From Neonectria sp. B-13 (Eukaryota > Ascomycota > Sordariomycetes > Hypocreales > Nectriaceae): a stretch of 64,000 bases of DNA. Every line of letters starts with the position of its first letter. Position 1 is the first letter of the stretch. Below the pieces are notes generated by a model. That model saw only the letters and a program-made list of their open reading frames with translations, was not told the origin of the DNA and did not search any database. The DNA is taken from assembly GCA_002682825.1 (NCBI GenBank), contig NOKP01000001.1, positions 3,909,296 to 3,973,295 of the forward strand, read 5' to 3'. Shown here in pieces: positions 10,525 to 21,120 of this stretch. The position numbers were made by a program, and so were the translations under genes.

Positions 10525-11498
10525 CGTCCACGACCTAGCACGGGGTCCCCCAGCTCAAGGATCTTGGCGGGTGTTAGCTAACTGTCGCTTCTCATGTATA
10601 GTGGATGTATTCGGTGGTGAGCATTTCGGAAGTTACCCCTAGCTTGGAGACTTCAGTTCACAATTGAGCGGGATGTCCTGGACTTTTATGAAGTCGGCAC
10701 TTGAAGCCATGTACCGCATATATGAACTCAAGACTATGAGATATATCGTCGGGAACAAAACGAGAACTTTCAGGCTTATTACGGGGGTTCATGTTTCTCC
10801 GTTTGTCGTAGTCTAGCTCGATTGTTGCAGAGCAGAGGTTGAGAGGAGATATCACCACCAAACTTTGATGAATAGACCAGCTCTCTTCAACGACCCATTT
10901 AGCTAATATCTAGCGGTACCAACGACTGGGTCTAGGAGGGTTAACAAGATCATTTAACCTGAATGTTGTAGATAGGTAGGCTGACGGCCAAAGGTAACCT
11001 CGTAGTGGGTCAGCGGAGTGATCTTGTGCCGCTCTAAACCCGGCCGAGCTAACGCTGCTCCGGGATCTGACGGCGAGTGGAGTGGAGCCGCTGTATCGGG
11101 CTGCCGGGATGCACTAAAGCCTCCGACTCTAAGACGAGGGCCGACTTTTGAACACAAAAGCCCTGGCATTTGGTCAATCCAGGTTTCATGTAGTGCGTCG
11201 CAGAACTCTCGTTCCTAGAAGCCGTGAAGATGATGTCCTAGGTACTGAACACGCCTGTCTGAGTGACGTCAGTGAGTCAATTGATTGCTTCGCGAAGGAA
11301 TCGCGATGCCACGTGAGCGGCGACAAATGATTGGTCAGCGCAAGCTTAGAAATCTAACGGGCATGCCGAATACTTGCTCATCAATCGCCATTCAAAAAAA
11401 GATGACCTGCTAGCTGAGCATTCTTCTACCCGCGGATCTTCAAGATGGGAGCCTCACAGTCTACACCCTCAGCCCTACCAAAGCCACCTTCAAGCACC
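10525..11498. other. Intergenic between esterase relic and COX17
   Basis: No gene is recognised. The right end should hold the COX17 promoter and leader. Short open frames have no support. Confidence 0.4.
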
Positions 11499-11864
11499 AT
11501 GGACGCCCAAGCCGCCACCCTTCGTACGTTCCCCAGGCGGTCCCAGAAGCCGTCCCAATGGCGCCGCATCCTCGCATCTTGAACCCCGGCTAACCTCATT
11601 GTCAGCGTCCGTTGCCGCCGCGGTCAAGTCAACGACCACCCCGGAGGCCACGAAGCCCAAGGTGAGACAAAGCGATCCCGATCCCGAGCCAATTCGAGCC
11701 AGATCCTAACGTACCCATTACAGCCCTGCTGCGTGTGCAAGGAAGAGAAGGCGAAGCGCGACGAGTGCATGCTGTTCTCCAATGCGAAGGACCCGGCCGC
11801 CGATTGCAAGTCACTGGTCGAGCAGTACCGGACTTGCATGACGGGATATGGCTTCCAGGTGTAA
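11499..11864 (+). CDS. Cox17 copper chaperone (73 aa, three exons)
   Basis: Exons 11499-11523, 11606-11661 and 11724-11864. Donors are GTACGT and GTGAGA; acceptors follow GGCTAAC and CCTAAC branch points. The 73-aa product has the Cox17 signature K-P-C-C-V-C-K and twin CX9C motifs (C-K-E-E-K-A-K-R-D-E-C and C-K-S-L-V-E-Q-Y-R-T-C) and ends G-Y-G-F-Q-V. Cox17 is the intermembrane-space chaperone that passes Cu(I) to Sco1 and Cox11 for cytochrome c oxidase assembly; it is imported through Mia40. The length matches the family (about 69-75 aa). The first exon has only 25 nt. It is convergent with the gene at 12249-12778. Confidence 0.95.
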
Positions 11865-12248
11865 AATAAAACGAGGCGCTGGGGCATGAGGCCGTGTACA
11901 CTATAATCTAGACATGCGGGCAAGCAATCCATGGGTATTCCTCTCCGATTCACAGCCCAATCAGTAGTGGCGTGATTCTCTTGGTCAGCCGAAAGTGGTC
12001 GGATCCGGACCATGTTGGTGTTGCGCCCGCGCACACGGGGTTGCGATTGCCACCATTGGTCTTGACACAGGCATACTAACATGTAATGACTTTACACAAG
12101 TAAATCCTTCTGCTTGACTTTAACTTGAAGTACTGTGTTGTCCCCGAAATATCAAGTCCCAGGCCGGAAGCATGGCCATCAAGCATAGCATAGCATAGTC
12201 CGAGCCTGCTACTTACCAGGAACCACCCCAGGAGCCTTCACGATTTCA
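11865..12248. other. Convergent intergenic region
   Basis: Shared 3' flank of COX17 and the coiled-coil gene. It contains a short 'agcat' repeat (aagcatagcatagcatag near 12182-12198). Nothing coding is seen. Confidence 0.5.
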
Positions 12249-12778
12249 CTACGAAGATTTGTGACCCTTAGTTCTTTTAACTTCTTCCTCTCGCCCAAGG
12301 TAGCCCTTCGTCATCATGGCTTCCAATTCCTGCGTAGACGTGTTCATTTTCAAGGCCAAGTCTACCATCTTAGCCTCAATGTCCTTCCTGCGCTCAGTGG
12401 CCTCGATCATTGCCTTGACATGTGCAGCACAAGACTTCAACCTTCTTGCCATTAGTATCGCCAATCGCCAAGTCAGGTTCTTGACGCAATAGAAGACCTT
12501 ACTCCTTGTTACGCCGCTCTGCTCGGTATGCGACCACTCGGGAACGCAAGTTGTCCAAGGCAACGCCTGACTCTCGAATGATGGCATTCACACGCTCATC
12601 ACGGTCGTTTTTCAACTACGTGGTGATGAGCGTTTATTCTTCCCCGAGACCAGAGGAGATGGACGATCTGTACCTGTAGAATGCGCTGCTGGATTTGTAT
12701 CGCAATTGCACCAGCATCAGAGTCATCGTTGGCGCTTGTGTAGGCAGACTCGGCGTCGACGGTAGGAAGAGAAGACAT
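12249..12778 (-). CDS. Small coiled-coil protein of unknown function (about 136 aa)
   Basis: Three exons on the minus strand: 12778-12674, 12615-12503 and about 12441-12249. Intron 1 (58 nt) runs from GTACAG to CACGTAG. Intron 2 starts GTAAGG and has a perfect TACTAAT branch sequence; two in-frame acceptors 3 nt apart make the third exon start at 12441 or 12444. The joined product is mostly charged helix: a Ser/Asp-rich head of 25 residues, then I-Q-Q-R-I-L-Q and R-D-E-R-V-N-A-I-I-R-E-S-G, then a long Glu/Lys/Arg coiled coil ending in a basic tail. There is no signal peptide or enzyme motif. Size and composition would fit a subunit of a helical complex (kinetochore or trafficking), but I do not recognise the family. 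Confidence 0.72.
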
Positions 12779-13141
12779 CTGAGACTGTTCGAGGGAAGAC
12801 AAGATAAACTGCTACAAATAGAAATAGCTGCCTTGTGTGTTTGGGTAATGTGGGAGCGTTGCTCACTGTGCCAGGGCAGCAGGGCGAAGACAAAAGTGGT
12901 CGAATACCAACGGCAGGCGCGCCATGATTCAGTGTTACGGCAGGAGCGTTGCACCTTGCACCTTGCACCTGCCGCTACAATCCAGTTGCTAACTACCTAA
13001 CGTGATCATCATACATTATATACCCATGGCCGTAACAACAGCGTTAAGCATGCATACGAGACCGATTTCATGTAGCAGACTTTTGACGCATTTTGGTATT
13101 ATCATACAGAATAAGGTATCGTCCTGCTGAGGGATATCTCT
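12779..13141. other. Intergenic, tandem minus-strand genes
   Basis: Upstream flank of the coiled-coil gene and 3' flank of CCT4. A GCACCTT repeat ('gcaccttgcaccttgcacct') lies near 12949-12968. No gene is seen. Confidence 0.5.
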
Positions 13142-14906
13142 CTATCTGGTCAATGCAATGTCGTCTATTCGCAGAATCATCTTCACCGTCTCTGCCGCCA
13201 GCTCGATCGCACTCGTGCTCACAAGCAGGGGCTGCAGCACGTTCTCCTTGGAGATGTTGGTGTTGACGCCTCCGGACTTGATGCTGACTCCCGCGTTCTT
13301 CTCGCCCATCTCGTGCCTGTGTCGCAGATCCGTTACTACTTTGATGCTGTTCAGACCGGCGTTCTCGGCCAGAGTCGTGGGGATGACCTCCATAGCATCC
13401 GCAAATGCCTTGTAGCAGATGGCCTCGGTGCCCGTCAAGCTACGCGCTTGCTTGGATAGCTGGGCAGCAATCTCGATCTCGGGGGCACCACCGCCGGCAA
13501 TAAGAGCCTTCTTCTTGACCAGACAGCGCACCACGCAGAGAGCGTCGTGCAAGCTTCGCTCGGCCTCCTCCAAAATCAGGGAGTTGGCGCCGCGGACCAC
13601 CACAGAGACAGTCTTGCCTGCCGACTTGGTGCCGGTGACCTTGATCATGCGCGAGCCAGACGACTGAACCTCCTCGACCAGGTCCGCAGATCCCAGCTTA
13701 TCCTCGGTGAAAGAGTCAATGTCGGCGATGGGCTTGCAGCCAGTTGACTTGCAAATGAACTCGACCTCGTCGCGCTCGATTTCCTTGACGGTGAGAATGC
13801 CAAGCTTGGACAAAAAGTGTAGTGATAGGTCATTGACGGCGTCGCGGAGAATGGACTTCTGAATGAAGAGAACGTTGCACTTGGCCTTCTTGATCTTTTT
13901 GGCCATGTTCAGGAGGTATAACCGCTCCTCCTTGACGATCTTGTCCATCTGTCGGTAGTCGTTGACCTGAATGGTGTTTTCCATCTAGGATATGTGAGCA
14001 AGGGAAGGGACGACCAGATATTGACAATAGATAGGACTTACATCAGGCTTAGGAGGGCTCAGCTGAAACTGAATCAGACCGATCCTCGCCTTCTCCATGC
14101 GAACAGGTCCACCAGCGTTCTTCAGCACGGGCTGGGTGAGAACCAGGCCATCGATAAGCTCACTGTCCTCGATCGTTCCTCCAACTCGCTTCACGATTCG
14201 GATGTTGTTGAGGTCGACGTTTTCAGCGGTCTTCAGGTCGATGGTCTTGGTGACCGAGTTCACCGCCATGGGGCCGAGCAGGTTCGAGTACTGCGAAACG
14301 ATCTTGGACGACAGGGACGTGTTGGCGGCCTGGAGAAGCGATGCGGTATCGGTCAGGGAGATGGGCTGGGACATATCGTGGAGGACCTCGACGGCGGCGG
14401 CGGCGGCTCGCTGGAAGGACTCGGAAATGACGGAGGGGTGGATGCCCTTGGAAAGAAGTCGGTCGGCGGCACCGAGCAAGCTTCCACAAATGACAACAAC
14501 CGAGGTGGTTCCGTCACCAGCTTCCACATCTTGGGCGCCAGACAGGTTGACCAACATCTTGGCTGTGGGATGCATCACGGACATGCTCTTCAGCATGGTG
14601 TTTCCATCGTTCGTGATAATCGTCTCCCCCTTTCCGCTTCGGATCATCTTGTCCATGCCTCGAGGGCCGAGAGAGGTTCTGATGGCATCGGCGACAGCTA
14701 AACGAACGTAAGTACTTGGGGTCATCTTGGGTGAGAGAGTCACCATACCTCGGGCAGCAACAATGTTGGACGAGCGGACCGCCATGGGCTTCTCCTTGTC
14801 CTAGAGCATCGTCAGCGGGGAAGCTCGAAAGCTTGGTGGGAGCTTGCCATACTCGGAAAGTAGCATTACTGGAGCTAAGCGCCACGGGGGCTGCAGCGGC
14901 GGACAT
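13142..14906 (-). CDS. CCT4, T-complex chaperonin subunit delta (534 aa)
   Basis: Four exons on the minus strand: 14906-14853, 14800-14749, 14697-14042 and 13984-13142. All junctions keep frame and use GT-AG. The product starts M-S-A-A-A-A-P-V, reaches the conserved D-K-E-K-P block at exon 2, and continues [18 protein letters not shown]. It carries the G-D-G-T-T nucleotide motif and the delta-type segment K-P-D-M-E-N-T-I-Q-V at the third junction. CCT4 is one of eight subunits of the cytosolic chaperonin TRiC/CCT that folds actin, tubulin and WD40 proteins using ATP. Length matches yeast Cct4 (528). It is divergent from RPT1; the 454-bp gap probably serves both genes. Confidence 0.97.
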
Positions 14907-15360
14907 GTTGACGAAGTGGTGGCGGTCCCGAAAATCCTCGAAGGTCGAAGAGTTGTTGTTGAGATCGCGGGGCTTTGCAGGAGCACGACTGTAGAGAATC
15001 CGGTAGCCTTGAGATGTCCCACCTCCTGCCCTACTCCGCTGGAAATGCCACCCAGAATTTTTGGATCGGGGGGAGAGATCCTCCAGTTCCGGCCTGTGCC
15101 TTGGACTAACCCCAGAGCAGCTAGCTCCTAAGCAGCCTCACGTCGGTGGGCCCGTGCTTCGAGCTCAAGGCAACTTAGATTACGGAATGCCTTCCAGCAC
15201 AGCGCCTTCATTATCCATCCCCAAACACCCAACGACCACGACAACGACGACCACCTCCCATCCTTTCCACACAGACACATCGCCTGCATCCTCCACCACC
15301 AAAATAGAGATCGCTACCGCCTAGAAGAATCAGAGGAACTCCAGACCCGCGGATTCCACC
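14907..15360. promoter_or_regulatory. Bidirectional promoter CCT4/RPT1
   Basis: A 454-bp gap between divergent start codons of a chaperonin subunit and a proteasome ATPase. The RPT1 side ends in a pyrimidine- and CA-rich leader (an ACGACNACGAC repeat near 15231-15250). I saw no copy of the yeast proteasome element GGTGGCAAA. Confidence 0.5.
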
Positions 15361-16835
15361 ATGGTCAGCCGCTGAGCCCTCCAAACGGCCTGGCTGTGTG
15401 CTAACACTCCCAGCCTTCCGCAACCGGTCAAAACTGGGAAAAGTACCAGAAGAAGTTCGCCGACGATGAGGTAGAGGAGAAGAAAATCACTCCTTTGACG
15501 GACGAGTACGAACGCAAAGCCAGCAACAGAGAGGTCCACGGTTCACTAACCAAGATACAGGGACATTCAGGTTCTCAAGACTTACGGTGCCGCACCTTAC
15601 GGAACAGCTCTCAAGAAGCTCGAGAAGCAGATCAAGGAGAAGCAACAAAGCGTAGACGAGAAGATCGGCGTCAAGGTTCGATGGCTCGATCCCCGTTCAG
15701 CAGCAACGTCTAACGACAACAGGAATCGGATACTGGGCTCGCACCCCCACATCTCTGGGATGTCGCCGCCGACCGTCAACGAATGTCCGAGGAGCAGCCC
15801 TTCCAGGTCGCAAGATGCACAAAGATCATTGCCGATGAGAAGGGCGACGAGTCGAAGAGCAAGTATGTTATCAACGTGAAGCAGATCGCCAAGTTTGTCG
15901 TCCAGCTCGGCGACCGAGTCAGTCCCACAGATATCGAGGAGGGTATGCGCGTTGGCGTCGATCGCAACAAGTACCAGATCATGCTCCCTCTACCACCCAA
16001 GATCGATGCGAGCGTCACAATGATGACCGTGGAGGAGAAGCCCGACGTTACTTATGGTGATGTTGGCGGTTGCAAGGAGCAAGTCGAGAAGCTGCGAGAG
16101 GTTGTGGAGATGCCCTTGCTCTCCCCTGAGCGATTCGTCAGCCTTGGTATTGATCCCCCCAAGGGCGCTCTTCTCTACGGCCCTCCTGGAACCGGCAAGA
16201 CCCTTTGCGCCCGAGCGGTTGCCAACCGAACAGACGCCACCTTCATTCGAGTCATTGGCAGCGAGTTAGTCCAGAAGTACGTCGGTGAGGGTGCCAGGAT
16301 GGTCCGAGAGCTGTTCGAAATGGCGCGGACGAAGAAGGCTTGCATTATCTTCTTCGATGAAATCGATGCCATCGGTGGTGCTCGATTTGATGATGGTGCT
16401 GGAGGAGACAACGAGGTTCAGCGAACCATGCTGGAGCTGATCACTCAGCTGGATGGATTCGATGCCCGAGGAAACATCAAGGTCATGTTTGCCACCAACC
16501 GACCTTCGACTCTGGATCCTGCCCTGATGCGACCTGGCCGTATCGACCGAAAGATCGAATTCTCCCTGCCCGACCTCGAGGGCCGCGCCAACATTCTGCG
16601 CATCCATGCCAAGAGCATGTCAGTCGAGCGCGACATCCGCTGGGAGCTGATTTCGCGTCTCTGCCCCAATGCCACGGGTGCCGAGTTGAGGAGTGTCTGC
16701 ACCGAAGCGGGCATGTTCGCCATCCGTGCGCGGAGAAAGTTGGCCACGGAGAAGGACTTCCTGAGCGCAGTGGACAAGGTCATCAAGGGCAACCTCAAGT
16801 TTAACTCGACAGCGACGTACATGCAGTACAACTAG
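15361..16835 (+). CDS. Rpt1, 26S proteasome base ATPase (440 aa)
   Basis: Exons 15361-15363 (ATG only), 15414-15505, 15561-15675 and 15723-16835. The first intron starts right after the ATG (GTCAGC donor, GCTAACAC branch, CCCAG acceptor, 50 nt). The joined N-terminus reads [12 protein letters not shown] and passes [14 protein letters not shown], typical of Rpt1. The AAA domain has Walker A GPPGTGKT (residues 223-230), Walker B I-I-F-F-D-E-I-D (about 278-285) and the M-R-P-G-R-I-D-R segment. It ends Y-M-Q-Y-N as Rpt1 does. Rpt1 is one of six ATPases of the 19S base that unfold ubiquitinated substrates into the 20S core. The start exon is inferred, since no other ATG fits. Confidence 0.95.
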
Positions 16836-17324
16836 ACATAACATGGTGTAATTTAATACGGTGTATGAGTAAATGGCAATTAGATGGCGGGATTCTAGAC
16901 GTCACATTGGCATGTTGCTGCATAAAAGATCCCCTCGCCTTGGTTGTGAGTGCAGTGACTTGTACTTGTGATGGCATCCATGTTGATGACTACTATCTAC
17001 CTATATATGATGATTCCCAGAGCATGGTCTTCACGCCGTATGCACGTGAAGTAAGACCGCGTAGGGAGTCAAAACAAAACGCCGATGCCCCATTCCTATT
17101 CCCATTACCATTGCCTCGTGATGCCATGCGTGTGTGTTTGTAGTCCTTCTGCTCAAACAAGACCCCGTTTCAAGCCACTATAGGTAGCAAACTTCCCATG
17201 TCCCTCCAGCACGCCAACGACGGTTCCGAAAAAAAGCGATCTTCAAATAGCTTAAGAGCACCCACCCAGGGGTGTCGAGAAAGGACGGCCGTGTATCATT
17301 AAGTTCCGTTCAACCCTGGCAGAA
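16836..17324. other. Convergent intergenic region
   Basis: Shared 3' flank of RPT1 and the zinc-binding gene. Nothing coding or structured is recognised. Confidence 0.5.
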
Positions 17325-18014
17325 TCACGTCCCCTCCATCCGCGAGAGACAGCCCAAACAGGCCACATCCCCCTCAGGGCCGCGCTCAATGCAACATCGA
17401 CTGCATACCACAGCACGATGGCCACCAGCGGCCCATCCTTTCCTAGTCTCGTGTCCACCGCTCTGGTTGTCAATTTGTGGGGAATTCCGCTGGTCGTCGA
17501 CATCGTCCATGTGGAAGGACCGCGATAGCACCTCCTGCTCGGACAGCACAGAGCCAAGATCCCGGTTCCAGCCGTGGCACTCGCGGATACATATAAAGCA
17601 GGCCCGCTCGCCGCAGCCCTGGCACTGGGCGAAGGAGTCAAGGTCGGATTTCTTGGTGGGCCGGCGGTGGCAGATGTGGCACGGGGTCAGGAGAGCGCTG
17701 GTGGCCTTGGGAGCGAGGCGGTTGGCGGAGGCAGGCTGGACTTGCAGCACCCTAAGCTGTGATGATCGCCGTCGCCGGTGGGAGGGGGGAGAGGAGGAAG
17801 GAAAGGTGTCGTGAGAGAGAATGTCGTCGTCTGCGATGCGGGCTCGCTTCGTGTTCAGGGGCATGATCTTGCGCGGGGCGAGCTCAGGGCGCTGGTTGAG
17901 GACGTAGAAGTCATTAGGCTCGTCGGAGGCGTAGAGGGCGTACGTTTCCCGGTCGTCGTTGGCATCCCATCTCCGCTTGCGCCCTGGAAGAGCGTCTTCG
18001 CCGACGAAGGGCAT
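17325..18014 (-). CDS. Cys-rich putative zinc-binding protein (229 aa)
   Basis: Single exon with ATG at 18012-18014. The N-terminal half is basic and low in complexity, with nuclear-localisation-like clusters (G-R-K-R-R-W near residue 12; H-R-R-R-R near residue 78). The C-terminal half has a cysteine array: C-H-I-C-H near residue 112, then C-Q-G-C-G and C-F-I-C-I with a nearby C-H, and after a 40-residue spacer C-S-R-C-C and C-L-G-C-L. The C-x2-C pairs with an internal Cys/His suggest a PHD- or RING-like fold binding two zinc ions. I cannot name the family. A nuclear role is plausible from the basic clusters but not shown. The frame and motif order support a real gene. Confidence 0.75.
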   Translation of the reverse strand: MPFVGEDALPGRKRRWDANDDRETYALYASDEPNDFYVLNQRPELAPRKIMPLNTKRARIADDDILSHDTFPSSSPPSHRRRRSSQLRVLQVQPASANRLAPKATSALLTPCHICHRRPTKKSDLDSFAQCQGCGERACFICIRECHGWNRDLGSVLSEQEVLSRSFHMDDVDDQRNSPQIDNQSGGHETRKGWAAGGHRAVVCSRCCIERGPEGDVACLGCLSRMEGT

Positions 18015-19315
18015 GGCTTGGGAGGTTTCGCCGAAGACCGAGCTCGGTGCACGGTCTTGGGAGGCGGGCAGGCTCGGCGCAGGAGGCGGGAATCAGGAGA
18101 GGGAGAGAGAGAGTCAGGACTGCCGGGCGGGGATTCGGGGCGTAGGGAAGCAGTCGGACAGCTCGTCCAGTCTCGAGAGAGGCGAACGAGATAGCGAGGT
18201 GGGTGGTGAAGGAGGAGAGGAGAAGGTGGATGGGATGAGATGGGTTGAGCAGCCCTTGCCTGGTACGGCAAGCGTGGTTCGGGAGGTGGAGGGGGTTTGG
18301 TTGGTTGGGCTTGGGAGCACTTGAGCCTGTTACTGCACAGAGCACCTTTGGCACCCTAGGTACTAGCTTAGTGGCGTTCCGTTGTCTGGCCCGCCCCGGG
18401 TGAACGTCGTGGCGGGCGCTGTGAGCGGCAGTCACGGTGGGCAGTGACGGAGAATTAGTGGGGAGGGCGCCTGAAGCTGGGTCACTCCAGGCAGTCAAGC
18501 AGTCTACCTAGTAGTATGTACTGTACCGTCGGGTGCAAGGGAACGGGAACCCGATCTCAGTAACGATGAGGGATTACCTAGACTACGTGCTTGCCACTAT
18601 GCCAGAATAAATAGACTACGCCTGGGTAAATAAATAAAAACAGCCCCTCAAATTCCAGTCAATGATTCAAGCCCTAATAATAAGAATCCACCCCCTGCAA
18701 GCATTCTCAACCATCGTGACCTAACCAAGTCCTGGTGTTACTTTTCCCAGTTCTCGGTCTCGGCCAGCCACACTCCGTCCGATGTGCCACAACCCCTCAA
18801 CCACCCGGTGGCTAATCAGCTAAGGAGTCAATGACGGTTACCAGGATACATACATCAACGATGCAGTACTAGATAGATGCGCTGGCTACCATCTGTCTGC
18901 AAAACGCTGTCAACTTGGAAGGACTATACTCCGTACCCCATGACTGACTGTGGCACTTGGAAGCCGGCCAACTCCCTTAGATAAACAACTGCTTTGAGTT
19001 TGTACGTACAAGGAAGGCTGCTTCATTCATACATATGTATACATCTCTACGGCTTTCAAGTTCATTGCACCAATAATACAGGTTCTCAGTTCAGGACTTC
19101 CTCTCACAGGTGAGATATCTTGATTAAATAGATTATATCGCTTGAAAGCTTAGGCGGTTTTGGGTCAAATAAGGTATTGGAACGATTCATCTGATTTACA
19201 CTCTACCATCCACCTTCCTGCCTCCATCCACAACTGGCTTCTTTTCCTACCCGCCACCGACAAAGGAGCTGCTCTAGGGGCGACTAGTATACAAATGAGA
19301 CTTGATGGAGCCTTC
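18015..19315. other. Intergenic region left of CYT1
   Basis: Leader and promoter of the zinc-binding gene on the left, 3' flank of cytochrome c1 on the right. Purine-rich near 18100-18260. Overlapping frames at 17855-18498 are composition artefacts of this block. No RNA gene is seen. Confidence 0.45.
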
Positions 19316-20605
19316 TCAACGGCGGACCTTGACATCCTTGGGGGGGTCGTAGTCAATCTTCCTCGACTTGACCCAGGCCCACTTGTATCGCTTCACCCAC
19401 ACACTGACGGCCCACAGAGAGGCAGATACAACCAGAACCTTCATACCCATTCGCTTTCGGTCATCCATCTCGGGCTCGGCGGCCCAGTTGAGGAACTCAA
19501 CGACATCCTTGGCCATCTGCGAGGTCGAAGCGGGCGTCTCGTCCTCGTACTCGAGGAGGCCGTCGTACAGGACACGAGCCATGGCAATACCGGTTCCAGG
19601 GAAGTAGGGGTTGAAGTTCATGCCGGGGGCGACAGTAACACCAGCAGGGGGCTCCTCGGGGTAACCAGTGAGCAAGCTGAAGATGTAGTCGCAGCCGCCG
19701 TGGCGGGCCTTGACAATCAGGCTCAGATCCGGGGGAAGGGCACCGTTGTTGGCGAATCGGGCAGCCTCATCGTTCTTGTAGGGAATAGGCATGTAGTCGG
19801 CCAGCTTTCCGGGTCGCATCTCGATCTCGCCCTCGTCATTGGGATCGCCGGGGAACTCATTCTCCTCGGCCAGGGCCTTGGCCTCGTCAACGGTCAAGAT
19901 GGTGCCAACAAGGGCTCGGTAGGGGACTCGGCTCAGGGAGTGGCAGGACGCGCAGACCTCCTGGTAGACCTGGAAGCCACGGCGAAGACTATTGCAAGGG
20001 AGTCAGCATCTGGGCCCGCCCGGGTCAATGGCATCGCGGTTAACTTACGCCTGGTGATCGTATGTCTTGAACATCTTCGAGTGAACCCAGGGGTACTGGG
20101 TGGAATGGAGACTGTTATAGCCGGTTAGCAAGGCCATCTTCAATTCGTGGCACGTTAATGCAGCATTTATGCCTCATCGCCGGATTGCGGCATCGTGGCC
20201 AACACGCCATCAGGATTCGGAAGAAACGTACCCCTCCTCAGCGGGAGTTCCAGCAAAGGCAACGGGCCCATAGAGATGGTAGTACCAGGCAATGGAGCCG
20301 AGGGCGAGGGAGGTGGAGGCGGCGGCGGCCACGTTCAATCGAGTGGCAGAAGCTTCGCCGGCGGCGCTGGAGCTCGAGGAAGCGGCACGCTGGAATCAAG
20401 ACACGGTCAGCGCTCAGATACATTGAATTCAAGGCCATTCCGATGCGATTGGCGTGGTTGGGGCGGGTTGCGGCTCGTGGTCATGTTCCCTCGGTAAACG
20501 GGAAGCTGATGCCAATGGATCGTGCCATACCTTGGAGACAGTGGCGGCGCCGTTGGAAAGGCCATTGAGGATGCGCGTCGAGCGCAAGGACGACCTGGCA
20601 AGCAT
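19316..20605 (-). CDS. Cytochrome c1, complex III heme subunit (322 aa)
   Basis: Four exons on the minus strand: 20605-20531, 20389-20232, 20111-20049 and 19988-19316; all junctions are GT-AG and in frame. The N-terminus is a bipartite presequence: an Arg/Ser-rich matrix-targeting segment (residues 1-25), then a hydrophobic sorting segment (about 41-62). The heme motif C-A-S-C-H is at residues 111-115, in the context [10 protein letters not shown]. The P-P-D-L-S segment follows, and G-I-A-M-A-R-V-L contains the likely axial Met. A C-terminal membrane anchor ([12 protein letters not shown]) is followed by a basic tail facing the matrix. It carries electrons from the Rieske protein to cytochrome c. 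It is divergent from RNA1. Confidence 0.97.
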
Positions 20606-21120
20606 GATGGGCTAGCTAGACCGTCGCTGCTTGATGAGCTGCAGTCGAATATGAGCCGGCGATGGGGGATCGATCTCGGGGTCGGAAGACAAAAGGGCTC
20701 AGCAAAGATCATTAGCATCAGAGAAAACCCATCGAGCGTTCCGAAATGGGCCGCCGCTGATTGGTCGCAGTCACGTGCGCTGCTCGTCCATTTCCATCAG
20801 AGCGGCCGGCGGTCCGGCGCCAGTTCTACAGGCTGGTGGCCAGCTTGGCCCAGGTGCCGGATTTTCCCGACAGGCTGCCCCTGGCAACTTTAGGGAACGT
20901 GCTCCGCTGTAACGTACTTCGTGCTACAGTGGGAAGTGCTCCGTGACCGTACTACCATGTAGGCCTGGGCTTGTAAGGCAAATGACCCCACCCCCACCTT
21001 GAAGCACACATTATTTTGCTTGTGCTGCAGCCTTCCGCTCGACTTGCGCTCTGCATATCTACATAATACATATTCGTTGCTCTCACCTCTCGACGCCTTC
21101 TGCATACTTCGCACTTCACT
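20606..21120. promoter_or_regulatory. Bidirectional promoter CYT1/RNA1
   Basis: A 515-bp gap between divergent start codons. A CCGCTGATTGG segment (20754-20764) contains an inverted CCAAT box, common in respiratory-gene promoters bound by the Hap complex. Confidence 0.5.
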
